Source of the DNA: Clostridia bacterium
Lineage (GTDB): Bacteria > Bacillota > Clostridia > Lachnospirales > Lachnospiraceae
Direction: 5' to 3'
Assembly (NCBI GenBank): GCA_910574255.1
Contig: CAJTAK010000001.1
Coordinates: 457,779-521,778, forward strand
Length of the DNA: 64,000 bases
The translations under genes and the position numbers were made by a program. A model generated the notes under the pieces. That model did no database searches and had not been told where the DNA came from. It saw only the letters and a list, made by a program, of their open reading frames with translations. Of the stretch, positions 43,281 through 52,132 are shown piece by piece (the stretch's first letter is position 1; every line of letters begins with the position of its first letter).

Positions 43281-43430
43281 ATGAGATGCTCGAACAGTTT
43301 ATGTAAGAAACGTGTCTGTGACATTTGGGAGAACCGTTTCGGGGTGATTGTGATAGAGCTGAAATGCCCGCACTGCGGCGAGGTGGTACGGGTATATTGG
43401 AAACCGAGGTTGAAAGGTAAATATACATAG
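43281..43430 (+). CDS. Small zinc-ribbon protein, Com-like
   Basis: 49 residues from ATG 43281: MRCSNSLCKKRVCDIW then ELKCPHCGEVVRVYW. Two cysteine pairs in a Com-like arrangement (phage Mu Com binds RNA through such a ribbon). AGGAGGTGGTAGG lies upstream. A longer frame exists but starts without a ribosome site. Function here unknown. Confidence 0.5.
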   Translation: MRCSNSLCKKRVCDIWENRFGVIVIELKCPHCGEVVRVYWKPRLKGKYT

Positions 43431-43559
43431 ATGAAAAGAACGGCGGGAGGATTCCTGCTGTTTTTGCTTTTATGGATTAAAGCGTTTCTTTTATGGGCAT
43501 ACTTATGCTATCGATGGAAAAAAATGGAAATTTCCATTGTACGCAAAACTGAATAAAAA

Positions 43560-43940
43560 GTACCGAGCGAGTCATATTTGCCACGCCCCCTGACGATGGG
43601 GACATAACAGGCCGCTCCCGGCAGAGCTGTCATAACTCCGCAGCGCCGTTTTTCTTGCGCGCCGCAGGGTTCCCCCCAAGTCTTTGGCGGGCCGTGAGGA
43701 AGTATCTTTAAGCCCCCGCACCATCATCGCGCCCGGAACGCCATCTCCGGGTTTAAGGCTGGACGTAGATCGCTCGGATTGCCTGTCTGTCATCACCTCC
43801 TGCAAGCAACCGTCCTGGCGGCGCGCCTTTTCCGCTTCGATACGGGTTATGTACCTGTTATGCCGTATATTCAGTTGTCAAGCTGCAATGAGGGGCAAGA
43901 GGACTTGTCCCTTCAATGTGTAGGCATTGGGAAAGGCGAT
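43560..43940. other. GC-rich noncoding block
   Basis: About 380 bases, markedly richer in G+C than both flanks, with overlapping ORFs in several frames that look like noise. It contains short inverted repeats such as CCCC-tgacgat-GGGG (43585-43600) and a change back to AT-rich DNA near 43940. It resembles control or transfer-origin regions of clostridial integrative elements, but nothing specific can be proven by eye. Confidence 0.4.
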
Positions 43941-44117
43941 TTGTTAAGCCTTTTTCAAAAAAATCTTGATTTTATTTATTCAATTAGGTGCTTTTTGAGT
44001 TCAGAATTATTTTCTGTACCTCAACTTATTTTGGGCATATTGATAGGCGGAGTATTGTTCGGAGCGCCAATAGGGTTTTGCGTGGTTATATATAATTTTT
44101 TCAAAAGATTTGATTAA
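43941..44117 (+). CDS. Possible small membrane peptide
   Basis: 58 codons from TTG 43941 after GGGAAAGGCG: amphipathic start, then one helix (LILGILIGGVLFGAPIGFCV) and FFKRFD end. A weak call because the start is TTG and the region is remnant-rich; a terminator follows. Confidence 0.35.
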   Translation: MLSLFQKNLDFIYSIRCFLSSELFSVPQLILGILIGGVLFGAPIGFCVVIYNFFKRFD

Positions 44118-44155
44118 AAACAAATTCCTGTTTGTCTGCCAGAATAACTGAGTCC

Positions 44156-44200
44156 AGAGCCAACAGACTTGTGAGAAATTACAGTTTGTTGGCTCTCTTT
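44156..44200 (+). terminator. Intrinsic terminator
   Basis: AGAGCCAACAGA (44156-44167) with TTTGTTGGCTCT (44185-44196), one G-T pair, then CTTTAT. Confidence 0.75.
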
Positions 44201-44355
44201 ATGTAAAGAACTAAGCTGTTTCTCCGTAAACTTTTTTCTATTACTTGACCACATTTTGACTTTTGGTTTTTATAATGGTATTTAGATAATAGAATCCGAA
44301 TCTAAAACAAGTAGTCCAGCTAAGAAATGTCAAGTGTTTTGAAAAAATAAATTTT
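44201..44355. other. AT-rich intergenic region
   Basis: About 155 bases between the terminator and the structured leader. Contains TTGACC (near 44246) and TATAAT (near 44272) elements, but their spacing is too long for a standard promoter; transcription of the following operon probably starts here. Confidence 0.35.
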
Positions 44356-44490
44356 GCTGGACAGTAAAGCCGCAAAGGCGCACGAGAGGAACTTTTATGA
44401 GAGTCCTTTCGAATAAAAGTTTTTCTCATTACCGGTGTGTCGAAGCGGCTTTACCCTTTAGTGCTGTCGCGCAGCGACTTAGAATAGGAG
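44356..44490 (+). promoter_or_regulatory. Repeated structured leader, copy 1
   Basis: About 135 nt. Outer stem GTAAAGCCGC (44364-44373) with GCGGCTTTAC (44445-44454); inner hairpin 44384-44427 (GAGAGGAACTTTTAT with ATAAAAGTTTTTCTC, two G-U pairs); third hairpin AGTGCTG/CAGCGACT at 44460-44479. It ends at the TAGGAGG ribosome site of the lipoprotein gene at 44499. A second copy is at 49037-49173. Compensated changes between copies support an RNA fold. No known riboswitch class recognised. Confidence 0.6.
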
Positions 44491-44498
44491 GATAGACG

Positions 44499-45605
44499 AT
44501 GCGAAAGCGATTCTTATCATTAGCTATGATTCTTGTTTTGCCCTTTTGTGTGGCGGCCTGCGGAAATTATACTTTATCGGACAGCGAAAGCTGTCCGACC
44601 GCCCGTAAGGGCATGAATTCGGGGGGACCCGAAGGGTATAACATTGCGGACGAGAATGCCCCGCCGCAAACTATAGAAGAAGACCCATTCGCCGGGGCGC
44701 AGGAGGACGGAGATTTAGGGTTTCTCAGTCATGGGGAAGCGGATCCTGCCAGAGCCGATGACCAGAGTGTTTTGCCTTATGAGTATCATGGCGGAGAATT
44801 TGTCCTGGACTATCAGTTTGTGTCAGAAGGAAAATTGGACAGCATTGGCTTCCTGCTTTTTTTGGACGGAAAGCCGCAAGCCTACAAGGTGAACGACACA
44901 GGAGCGGAATATGAGTATCTCCACTGCTTCCGGACATCAGAAAAGCACGAAGAGAAATTTTCCTTTGTGTTCACACCGGACACAGGGAAAAAAGGCGATA
45001 CCCTGAATATGACGGTCGTGAGTGTCACCAGGCCCGATTTCCAGCCTGATATGAAAGAAACCTCAAGCTATGGCTGGTATCATCAGAGTTTCGAAAGAGT
45101 GCTGAAACTGCATTTTAATGAGGATGCTCCGGAAAATGACAGCATCAATGGAGAAAGTATAACTGCTTTTCGTGATGTCAGCATTTCAGAGGAAAAAGTC
45201 ACTTCCTCTTTTATTGAGAATGAGCTTGTGAGAGCAGGATGGAATGGCGTTACGATGGATACCCTGGATAACAGTGTCTATTGGACGCTTGTCTATGACG
45301 GCGAGGTGGTGTATGACAATATCAACCTTACCGGGAAAGATACGCTTACCGTGCGCTACACCCTTTGTGGAACGCCAGGCGCAAGATATGGCATATCATT
45401 TTTCTTAAACCATAAGCCCATATCTTTTGAGGGAGCGGTTTCCCGTGATGTCACATTAAGCAAAGGAAATGTGTGGATTATTGAAGCAACCATAGATACC
45501 GCTAAGCTGGATGGTTTCAATACTTTTTATGCGACAGCCGTCGCAGCGGACGGAAATTCAGTTACAAGTAAAACCAGTTCAATTTTATTATACAAGGAGG
45601 ACTAA
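44499..45605 (+). CDS. Lipoprotein of unknown function
   Basis: 368 residues; lipobox VAAC (Cys21). After an acidic, low-complexity linker (to ~90) come two regions with beta-rich character, FVLDYQFVSEGKLDSIGFLL and VYWTLVYDGEVVYDNINLTG, each followed by a hydrophobic strand, possibly two Ig-like domains. First gene of a six-gene cluster with an ABC transporter and an amidase. Confidence 0.7.
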   Translation: MRKRFLSLAMILVLPFCVAACGNYTLSDSESCPTARKGMNSGGPEGYNIADENAPPQTIEEDPFAGAQEDGDLGFLSHGEADPARADDQSVLPYEYHGGEFVLDYQFVSEGKLDSIGFLLFLDGKPQAYKVNDTGAEYEYLHCFRTSEKHEEKFSFVFTPDTGKKGDTLNMTVVSVTRPDFQPDMKETSSYGWYHQSFERVLKLHFNEDAPENDSINGESITAFRDVSISEEKVTSSFIENELVRAGWNGVTMDTLDNSVYWTLVYDGEVVYDNINLTGKDTLTVRYTLCGTPGARYGISFFLNHKPISFEGAVSRDVTLSKGNVWIIEATIDTAKLDGFNTFYATAVAADGNSVTSKTSSILLYKED

Positions 45606-45608
45606 AAA

Positions 45609-46874
45609 ATGAAAACAAAATGGATGTGTATGATACTTATGCTTGCTTTGGCGCTTCCTCTGTCGGCCTGCGGGGATAGACAGGAGAATGGGAACAGCTC
45701 TGAAAATGGAGCCATAAACATGGAGCCGCAATCCGTAGAAGATGATTCATCGGAAAATACCGGAAATGAAAGCAGCGAAATGAACGTGATTGATCAACAG
45801 GATAACGGTACGGATAAAAATATGATGGCGGTCGGCGGGGTCAAGGATTCCGCTTTTTCAGGAAAGGTCAGAGGCTGCTATTATGCCGATGGAAGCCGGA
45901 TTATCGTTGCGGCGGATCAGCTTTATCTTTACGATACGGGGAAAAGCGAAACAATCGCAAGTGCGGATATTTCCATGGGAGACTTATGCGTACAGACCTT
46001 TACAGACGGCTACTTTGTTGTGGGCCAGGGAAAGGCTGGCGGCGGAGACAGCAACGGTTCATTTGCTGCATCAGACAGCGACGGAATCAATGGATACATA
46101 CTGAATAAGGACTTTGCTATTCAGGATACCATTTCCTTTAGCGGATTATTAAGTGACGATTTTATCCCGCAGATCACAGGGATAGCTATTTCACAGGACG
46201 GAAAACAGGTTGCTTTCGGCGGACTTCAGGGGCTTTACCTTTATGATGTTTCTTCCCGGAAGGTTCGTACCATTCTGAACTATTCCGAAGAAGGCACGGC
46301 AGGTAATATGCAGATTGCAGCCATGGACAGCCTTACCTTTACGGGGGACAACACTTTAGTCTATGTAGGCATGGCTGCAGATACCTCCATTGGCGGGGAT
46401 GGGGTCAGTGTTTATGGTACAGTATCCACAGACAGCGCAAAGCTCACGATTACCCAAAAGGGGGATTACAAGGTAGATACGGAAGAAGTGCAAAAGGGCG
46501 GAAACCTGCTTATTATGCCCCAGAGCTTTGACGAAAATAATGGAACCCTGCTGATGCTTGATACCATATCCAATACGGAAAATACGATGTCGTTCTCAAG
46601 CCGCAGTGAGGGAAAAGACGGTGTTTACTGCTCCGGGCAGGGAAAATATGTGGCTGCTGCTATTTTGGAGGAAAGCAGTGTTACAATCAACATTTATGAT
46701 ACGGCATCGGGAAAACGTATCCATACGAAAACCGTTCAGGACAGCAACAGTACCTATTTCCTGCGTGTTCCACAGATTTTGATTTTGGATGAATCCGGCA
46801 CCTGTATCGTTGTGCTTGGACGGGGTATTGACGAGGTAAGCACCTTGATAACAACCTTTGGCTTTGCGGGGTGA
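45609..46874 (+). CDS. Lipoprotein with beta-propeller-like repeats
   Basis: 421 residues; lipobox LSAC (Cys21), Ser/Asn/Glu-rich linker to ~75, then a beta-rich domain with WD40/DUF5050-like blades (GCYYADGSRIIVAADQLYLY, ISQDGKQVAFGGLQGLYLYD and others). Probably a surface-exposed propeller. Three bases after the preceding gene, so co-transcribed. Confidence 0.7.
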   Translation: MKTKWMCMILMLALALPLSACGDRQENGNSSENGAINMEPQSVEDDSSENTGNESSEMNVIDQQDNGTDKNMMAVGGVKDSAFSGKVRGCYYADGSRIIVAADQLYLYDTGKSETIASADISMGDLCVQTFTDGYFVVGQGKAGGGDSNGSFAASDSDGINGYILNKDFAIQDTISFSGLLSDDFIPQITGIAISQDGKQVAFGGLQGLYLYDVSSRKVRTILNYSEEGTAGNMQIAAMDSLTFTGDNTLVYVGMAADTSIGGDGVSVYGTVSTDSAKLTITQKGDYKVDTEEVQKGGNLLIMPQSFDENNGTLLMLDTISNTENTMSFSSRSEGKDGVYCSGQGKYVAAAILEESSVTINIYDTASGKRIHTKTVQDSNSTYFLRVPQILILDESGTCIVVLGRGIDEVSTLITTFGFAG

Positions 46875-46880
46875 TTCCCT

Positions 46881-47744
46881 ATGAAAATATCATTACGAAA
46901 TGTTTCAAAGCAGTATAAGGGCAAGTATGCCCTGAAGGATTTCACTACGGAACTTACGGAGGGTGTCTATGGGCTTTTGGGCGCTAACGGTGCGGGAAAG
47001 ACGACACTGATCAATATACTTGTGGGTATTTTGGGAAGCGATGGCGGAACGGTTTTGATTGACGGACAGGATGCAGGAACTTTGGGTAAGGACTTCCTGT
47101 CAAAAATCGGATATATGCCGCAATATCCTGTCTTCTACCGGGATTTTACTGTAATGGATTTTCTGCTGTATATGTGCGCACTGAAAGGAATCCCTGACGA
47201 ACAGGGGAAAAAACGAGCTTTGGAGCTTCTTAGCATTGTCAATCTTTCAGATGCGAAAGAGAAAAAGATTGGCGCTCTTTCCGGCGGTATGCGGCAGAGG
47301 GTCGGCATTGTCCAGGCGATGCTGGGCGATCCTGAAATTCTTATTTTGGATGAGCCGACAGCAGGGCTTGATCCCAGTGAACGTATCCGTTTCCGCAACC
47401 TGATCTCAAAATTCGCACAGGGACGAACAGTTTTGCTGGCCACCCATATCGTTTCCGATGTGGAGTGTATCGCAAAGGAGATTATGATCTTAAAGGAAGG
47501 CTCCTTAATAACCCAGGGAACTACCGACACATTAGAACAGAATATCTATGGGAAAGTGTGGGAGGTGACAGTAAACGGGGAAGACGCCGCCAGACTTGGA
47601 AGCGAATATTATGTCAGCAATATGAAACAGCAGGGGGAACGCTTTTTGGTAAGAATCGTAAGCGATATGCTGCCTGCTTCAGACGCAGTAAAGGTTTCCC
47701 CTAATCTGGAAGATGTATTTCTGTATTACTTCCGCGGGGAATGA
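46881..47744 (+). CDS. ABC transporter ATPase
   Basis: 287 residues. Walker A GANGAGKTT, Q-loop GYMPQYPVFYRDF, signature LSGGMRQRVGIVQAM, Walker B ILILDEPTAGLDP, His switch ATHIV, then a C-terminal extension. BcrA/NatA-like, works with the two permeases that follow. Translation start is six bases after the lipoprotein stop. Confidence 0.92.
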   Translation: MKISLRNVSKQYKGKYALKDFTTELTEGVYGLLGANGAGKTTLINILVGILGSDGGTVLIDGQDAGTLGKDFLSKIGYMPQYPVFYRDFTVMDFLLYMCALKGIPDEQGKKRALELLSIVNLSDAKEKKIGALSGGMRQRVGIVQAMLGDPEILILDEPTAGLDPSERIRFRNLISKFAQGRTVLLATHIVSDVECIAKEIMILKEGSLITQGTTDTLEQNIYGKVWEVTVNGEDAARLGSEYYVSNMKQQGERFLVRIVSDMLPASDAVKVSPNLEDVFLYYFRGE

Positions 47745-47776
47745 GCCAGGCGGACATGCTTGCATGTCCATTTGGC
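47745..47776 (+). other. Hairpin between ATPase and permease genes
   Basis: GCCAGGCGGACATGC pairs with TTGCATGTCCATTTGGC, tight loop. In an operon this may tune relative expression. Confidence 0.5.
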
Positions 47777-47832
47777 GAATGCCGCAAGAGTCGCAAGACC
47801 CTCCGCAGGCAATGAGTTAAGGGAGAGATCAT

Positions 47833-49113
47833 ATGACACGCTTAATCAAATATGAATTTTACAAATTATTCTGCAAGCGGTCAATACTTGTTGTATTCCT
47901 ATTGTTCAGTGTAATAAACCTGTTCAAAATAAACAGCGAATTCCACTCGTATTCCTACCTGGCGGACGGAAATGACAGCCGCAGTTGGAACAGCGTGTAT
48001 TGGCAGCTTTATGAGGATTACAGAGGGGAGATCACTGCTGAAAAAATCAATCATCTTCTTTCCATATATCAGCCGTTAGCAGACGCTACGGCTGATATGA
48101 CAGCAAGCACAGCCAAAGACAATCCGGATATGATGACGGGGAATATATACAGTGACCGGAATATCTTGGAAAAATACTATGTGGAGCCTATGGAATATTT
48201 CTATCATTATCGGACTTATGCCCTTCAAGTGGCAGAGAGGGCAAAGGAAAATGCCGCTGTTTACAAAGAACGGGGGCAGACTGTAGAAGTACATAAAAAC
48301 AGTGTGATCTATCACCTTTATTCAGGGCGGAGCATAAAAGACTTTGCCTATGAGGAGATGTATAACTATTATCTGAACTATGATTTTTCGGTCATATTGG
48401 TTTTATTTCTTTGTCTGTACGGGGTTGTCAGTACCTTTGTCTGCGAAAAGGAAACACAGATGGATATGCTGCTGTTGACAAATCCGGGCGGCGGTAAAAA
48501 GACCACATTTGCTAAAATTACTGCGGCTTCTTTGTTTGTAATCAGTGTGGCCATATGGTTTTCTGTTGTGGATTATATTGGCTTTGTGTATTTCTTCGGA
48601 ACGGCGGAAGGAGGAAATCTTCCGCTGTATGCTGTCAGCAATTTCAGCACGGCTGCGGTAAACTGTAATTTATGGCAATATGCGATTCTGTCCGCAGTGA
48701 CAAAGGCAGTGGGCGTATGGACGATGAGCATGGTGTTTCTATTGATTTCCTTGTTTGGGCACAGTGTCCTTGTTCCGTTTGTCGCTGATTTCGGAGCAGC
48801 CCTGTGTTTTATTATTACAGGTGCGTCGCAGAGCTGTTTCAGTAATACCTGGCTCAAGATTATAAACCCATATTCGCTACTTGCTAACCGCATACTATTT
48901 GGCAAGACCGAGTTTATTGATTTTGCAGGATATCCGATACAGAGCTTCCAGGCAGCAATTATTTTTGCCATATCCGCAGGGGTGGTTTCCATAACGGCAA
49001 TGATGATGCTTTCTAAAAGGAACTCTTATATTTTCTGCTGGATGGTAAAGTCGCAAAGGCGCACGAGAGGAACTTTCATGAGTGCCCTTTCGAATGAAAG
49101 TTCCTCTCATTAA
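47833..49113 (+). CDS. ABC-2 type permease, C-terminus formed by a repeat
   Basis: 426 residues. N-terminal helix (RSILVVFLLFSVINLF), a ~150-residue external domain, then five to six helices from ~185. GGGAGAG before ATG 47833. The last ~25 codons (from about residue 402) are encoded by copy 2 of the structured leader repeat, so the natural C-terminus has been replaced or the repeat has grown into the gene. Confidence 0.82.
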   Translation: MTRLIKYEFYKLFCKRSILVVFLLFSVINLFKINSEFHSYSYLADGNDSRSWNSVYWQLYEDYRGEITAEKINHLLSIYQPLADATADMTASTAKDNPDMMTGNIYSDRNILEKYYVEPMEYFYHYRTYALQVAERAKENAAVYKERGQTVEVHKNSVIYHLYSGRSIKDFAYEEMYNYYLNYDFSVILVLFLCLYGVVSTFVCEKETQMDMLLLTNPGGGKKTTFAKITAASLFVISVAIWFSVVDYIGFVYFFGTAEGGNLPLYAVSNFSTAAVNCNLWQYAILSAVTKAVGVWTMSMVFLLISLFGHSVLVPFVADFGAALCFIITGASQSCFSNTWLKIINPYSLLANRILFGKTEFIDFAGYPIQSFQAAIIFAISAGVVSITAMMMLSKRNSYIFCWMVKSQRRTRGTFMSALSNESSSH

Positions 49114-49173
49114 ATATGCGCCGAAGTGACTTTACCCTTTAGTGCTGTCGCGCAGCGACTTTAAATAGGAGGA
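49037..49173 (+). promoter_or_regulatory. Repeated structured leader, copy 2
   Basis: Same layout as copy 1: outer stem GTAAAGTCGC (49045-49054) with GTGACTTTAC (49126-49135), inner hairpin 49065-49107 (GAGAGGAACTTTCAT with ATGAAAGTTCCTCTC, perfect), third hairpin and TAGGAGG ribosome site as in copy 1. The first ~77 bases are also the end of the preceding permease ORF. Confidence 0.6.
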
Positions 49174-49177
49174 TAAA

Positions 49178-51187
49178 ATGTCTGGATTTATGTACGAAGT
49201 AAAAAAGATTATGCTCTGGCAAAGGGGGCTGTTCTATATTGCCCTTGTCCTGCTTTTTGGCACGGTCTGGCTTGCCTTGTCCGACAACCCTGTAGACATA
49301 GCGATGGAGCAGTATAAAAATGAATATGACTGGTATCTGGAAAAGGTAAACGGATACTGCACCGAGGAATCTTCCCTTTATCTGGAGCAGGAGGCGGAGC
49401 GGATTGCAAAAGCGAAGGAGAGGCAGAACAGCCTTTTGGAGAACTACTATGACGGGAAGATCAGTGAAAGTGAATATAAAAAAGAGAGCCGGGAAATAGA
49501 GAAGGTTCTGGAGCGTCAAAATGGATTTGAGGTTATCTATCAGCAATATCTCTATATCTGCGAAAATGCGGGGAACCGCTGTTTTCTCCGGACAAACGGA
49601 TGGATGGGGCTTCTTGGCAAAGGTACGCTTAATTTCATTCTCTTCCTTGGCATTTTGCTGATTGTTACGCCTGTTTTCTGTTCTGAGTACAGCTGCCAGA
49701 TGGACACCCTGATCCTGACTGCAAGGGAGGGGCGAAAAAGCGCTCTGTATAAGCTGCTCATTATTACCACGGCCGTTCTTTTCCTGTCGCTTTGCATTTC
49801 GCTTATTGAATACGGATTTTACAGGTTCAAATACGGACTGCCGGATGGGGATTATCCGATTCAGAGTATTCGTTACTTTGCAGACAGCAGCAAGGATATG
49901 TCGCTGCTGGAGGGATATGTATCAATAGGGCTGCTCCGGATGTTTGGCGGCGTGTTTCTTGCGATACTCCTGATGTTTATTTCCGTTTTAGCAAAAAAAT
50001 ATGCGGTCACCCTGCTGACTGGTGCGGTGTCCGTGATGATTCCCTATATAGGCTTATCAAAAACCGGCATTTACCGTCTGCCTCTGCCGCTGCCGTTTCT
50101 GCTTGGAACAGATTTTTTCGCAGGAGATATTGTTATGAGCGATGCCCTGACGGGTGATGAGAAAATTGTTTTTGCGGAGGTTGGTACGGTTACGCTGTTG
50201 ACCTTGCTCTTTGTATCCGTGCTTTTGTGTACTTTGGCCGTTGTCTGGATTTTACGGCGCAATTCTAACAGATGGCTGATGAAATCAGGGCAAAAGAAGC
50301 GTGGGGCGGCTTTCGTTGTCATGTTTGGCCTGGCATTGGCAGTGACGGGATGTTCAGGCCGTGGAAAAACGGGAAGCGTTGTCTATAATTCATCGGCAGG
50401 GTATGACTGTATGGGATATGAAATCATACAAGATGCAGGGGATTTTGATTATTCTCTCAAAAATACTTCCACGGGGGAAACATATCCTTTAGCACGTTCT
50501 CCTATGTTTGGGGTATTTTCTGATGAAGAAGAAATATGTGCGTTTTATGTGTGTCCGCCATATCTGTATTACACTACATCGGTTATGGAAAGCTATGTCA
50601 ACCGGGTGGGAAACTATAACAGCAATATAACGAAAGTGTCGGTTGTAGAGCTGAATCTGAATACCTTTGAGGAAAAAACAATCTTTGAGCAGATGACGAA
50701 TTCCGGGCGTTCTCTTTTGGGCATTGACTATGAAACGGGGGATAAATGGAAGTTCCTGGATTTTCACCACGCTTTTTTCCTGAATGACGATAACCTGTTT
50801 TTCATTGGCAATGACGGCATAACAAAAGTAAACCGGTATACCGGAAAAACTGTAAAGCTCGACATTCCTGTAAACGGAAATATTTCATTCGATGGGGAAA
50901 GCATCTTTTACAAAAATGAACAGGGGGTTTTAACAAGATATGACGTTTCCGGTAATGAAACTTACACTTATGAAAATATAGCTGCATATGATTTCTGCAT
51001 GGATGAGCAGTCAATCTATTATGTTTCCAGGACGGACGGAGGAGACTTGTATTCCTGCGGCAAGGACGGGAATAACAAGGAATTGATCAGTCATATACCT
51101 GCAATGTCTGTTACCTGTGATACGGAAAATATTTATGTGTTATCAAAAGAAAGTGGTGAGGAAATCGCTTTACCAAAAAGCCATTGA
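49178..51187 (+). CDS. ABC permease fused to a lipoprotein-like propeller domain
   Basis: 669 residues. Residues 1-366: helix ~14-32, external coiled-coil-like segment (~40-135), helices ~145-365 (ABC-2-type permease). From Met368 the sequence reads like an independent lipoprotein signal peptide (MKSGQKKRGAAFVV, lipobox AVTGC, Cys392), followed by ~275 residues of beta-rich DUF5050/propeller-like repeats (VVYNSSAGYDCMG onwards). No frame change separates the parts. Either a true fusion with the propeller tethered outside, or an internal start at 50279 gives a separate lipoprotein. Confidence 0.75.
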   Translation: MSGFMYEVKKIMLWQRGLFYIALVLLFGTVWLALSDNPVDIAMEQYKNEYDWYLEKVNGYCTEESSLYLEQEAERIAKAKERQNSLLENYYDGKISESEYKKESREIEKVLERQNGFEVIYQQYLYICENAGNRCFLRTNGWMGLLGKGTLNFILFLGILLIVTPVFCSEYSCQMDTLILTAREGRKSALYKLLIITTAVLFLSLCISLIEYGFYRFKYGLPDGDYPIQSIRYFADSSKDMSLLEGYVSIGLLRMFGGVFLAILLMFISVLAKKYAVTLLTGAVSVMIPYIGLSKTGIYRLPLPLPFLLGTDFFAGDIVMSDALTGDEKIVFAEVGTVTLLTLLFVSVLLCTLAVVWILRRNSNRWLMKSGQKKRGAAFVVMFGLALAVTGCSGRGKTGSVVYNSSAGYDCMGYEIIQDAGDFDYSLKNTSTGETYPLARSPMFGVFSDEEEICAFYVCPPYLYYTTSVMESYVNRVGNYNSNITKVSVVELNLNTFEEKTIFEQMTNSGRSLLGIDYETGDKWKFLDFHHAFFLNDDNLFFIGNDGITKVNRYTGKTVKLDIPVNGNISFDGESIFYKNEQGVLTRYDVSGNETYTYENIAAYDFCMDEQSIYYVSRTDGGDLYSCGKDGNNKELISHIPAMSVTCDTENIYVLSKESGEEIALPKSH

Positions 51188-51235
51188 TTCCCGCGGGGGT
51201 GTTGACTTATTCCAGATTGAGGAACAAATGCGGCA

Positions 51236-52051
51236 ATGAACAGGAAACAATACCAAAAGAGGAAAAAACTCAGAAAGAGAAAGATGAAGCGGCTTATGAT
51301 TGCGTATCTGCTGAGGGCAATCGTCATACTGATACCAATTATAATGATGATACTTATGGTTTGCGGATGTCTTTACATATACGAGAGATTTACAAAGGAA
51401 GATGAAAAGGTAAATAAATACACGGATACATACACAGGTAGAAACGCAGGCAGCGATGTTGCTCCTGTTGCTTCAACAGAGAATAATGCCCCGGGGTTTT
51501 GTGTTGTCGTGGATGCAGGGCATGGAGGAAGTGACGGAGGTACTGTCAGCGGCAAGGCAGTAGAAAAGGATATTAACCTTTCCGTTGCATTGAAGCTGAA
51601 AGCTATTCTGGAGGATGACAATATAGAAGTTATTCTGACCAGAAGCTCCGATGAAAATATAAGCCTTGCAGAGCGTACTTCCGTTGCAAATGACTCCAAT
51701 GCAGATTTTTTTATCAGTCTTCATTGCAATTATTATGAGAAGGGTGCCCAGATAGCTGGTTTGGAATGTTATTACAACAATTCAAATGCGACAGAAAGCA
51801 AAGGATATGCAGAAAGTATCATCAACGCAGTTTCGCTAAGTGAGGATATTGAAACGAGGTACGCAAAAACAGAGGGCTATTATGTTTTGCGAAACACGCA
51901 AATGCCCGCTGTTTTGGTAGAAATGGGATTTCTCTCAAATTATTCTGAGAGTCAAAAGCTGCTGGATGACGATTATCAGGAAAGTTTGGCACAGAGAATT
52001 GCAGAAGGAATTTCCAATGAAATAAAGAGAGGATATCATACTTTTTCTTAG
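51236..52051 (+). CDS. N-acetylmuramoyl-L-alanine amidase, membrane-anchored
   Basis: 271 residues. Basic N-terminus, one helix (~20-42), Ser/Asn-rich linker, then Amidase_3: VVDAGHGGSDGG (first zinc His), EKDINLSVALKLKAIL (zinc Glu), ISLHCNYY (second zinc His) and AVLVEMGFLSN (catalytic Glu). It cleaves the amide between MurNAc and the stem peptide. Last gene of the cluster, implying that the cluster touches peptidoglycan. Confidence 0.93.
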   Translation: MNRKQYQKRKKLRKRKMKRLMIAYLLRAIVILIPIIMMILMVCGCLYIYERFTKEDEKVNKYTDTYTGRNAGSDVAPVASTENNAPGFCVVVDAGHGGSDGGTVSGKAVEKDINLSVALKLKAILEDDNIEVILTRSSDENISLAERTSVANDSNADFFISLHCNYYEKGAQIAGLECYYNNSNATESKGYAESIINAVSLSEDIETRYAKTEGYYVLRNTQMPAVLVEMGFLSNYSESQKLLDDDYQESLAQRIAEGISNEIKRGYHTFS

Positions 52052-52132
52052 AGGGTAATTAAGGTACAGCAATACAACCCATCGAACATCGTTTTTTTAT
52101 TCAATGGACGTATTTGCTTTCTCATAATTTAT

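Noticed and set aside
43572-43923. Overlapping ORFs on both strands in the GC-rich block
   Set aside because: High G+C lengthens chance ORFs; no ribosome sites or recognisable domains.
44241-44429. Minus-strand ORF with a near copy at 48895-49110
   Set aside because: The similarity comes from the repeated leader DNA on the other strand, not from a conserved protein.
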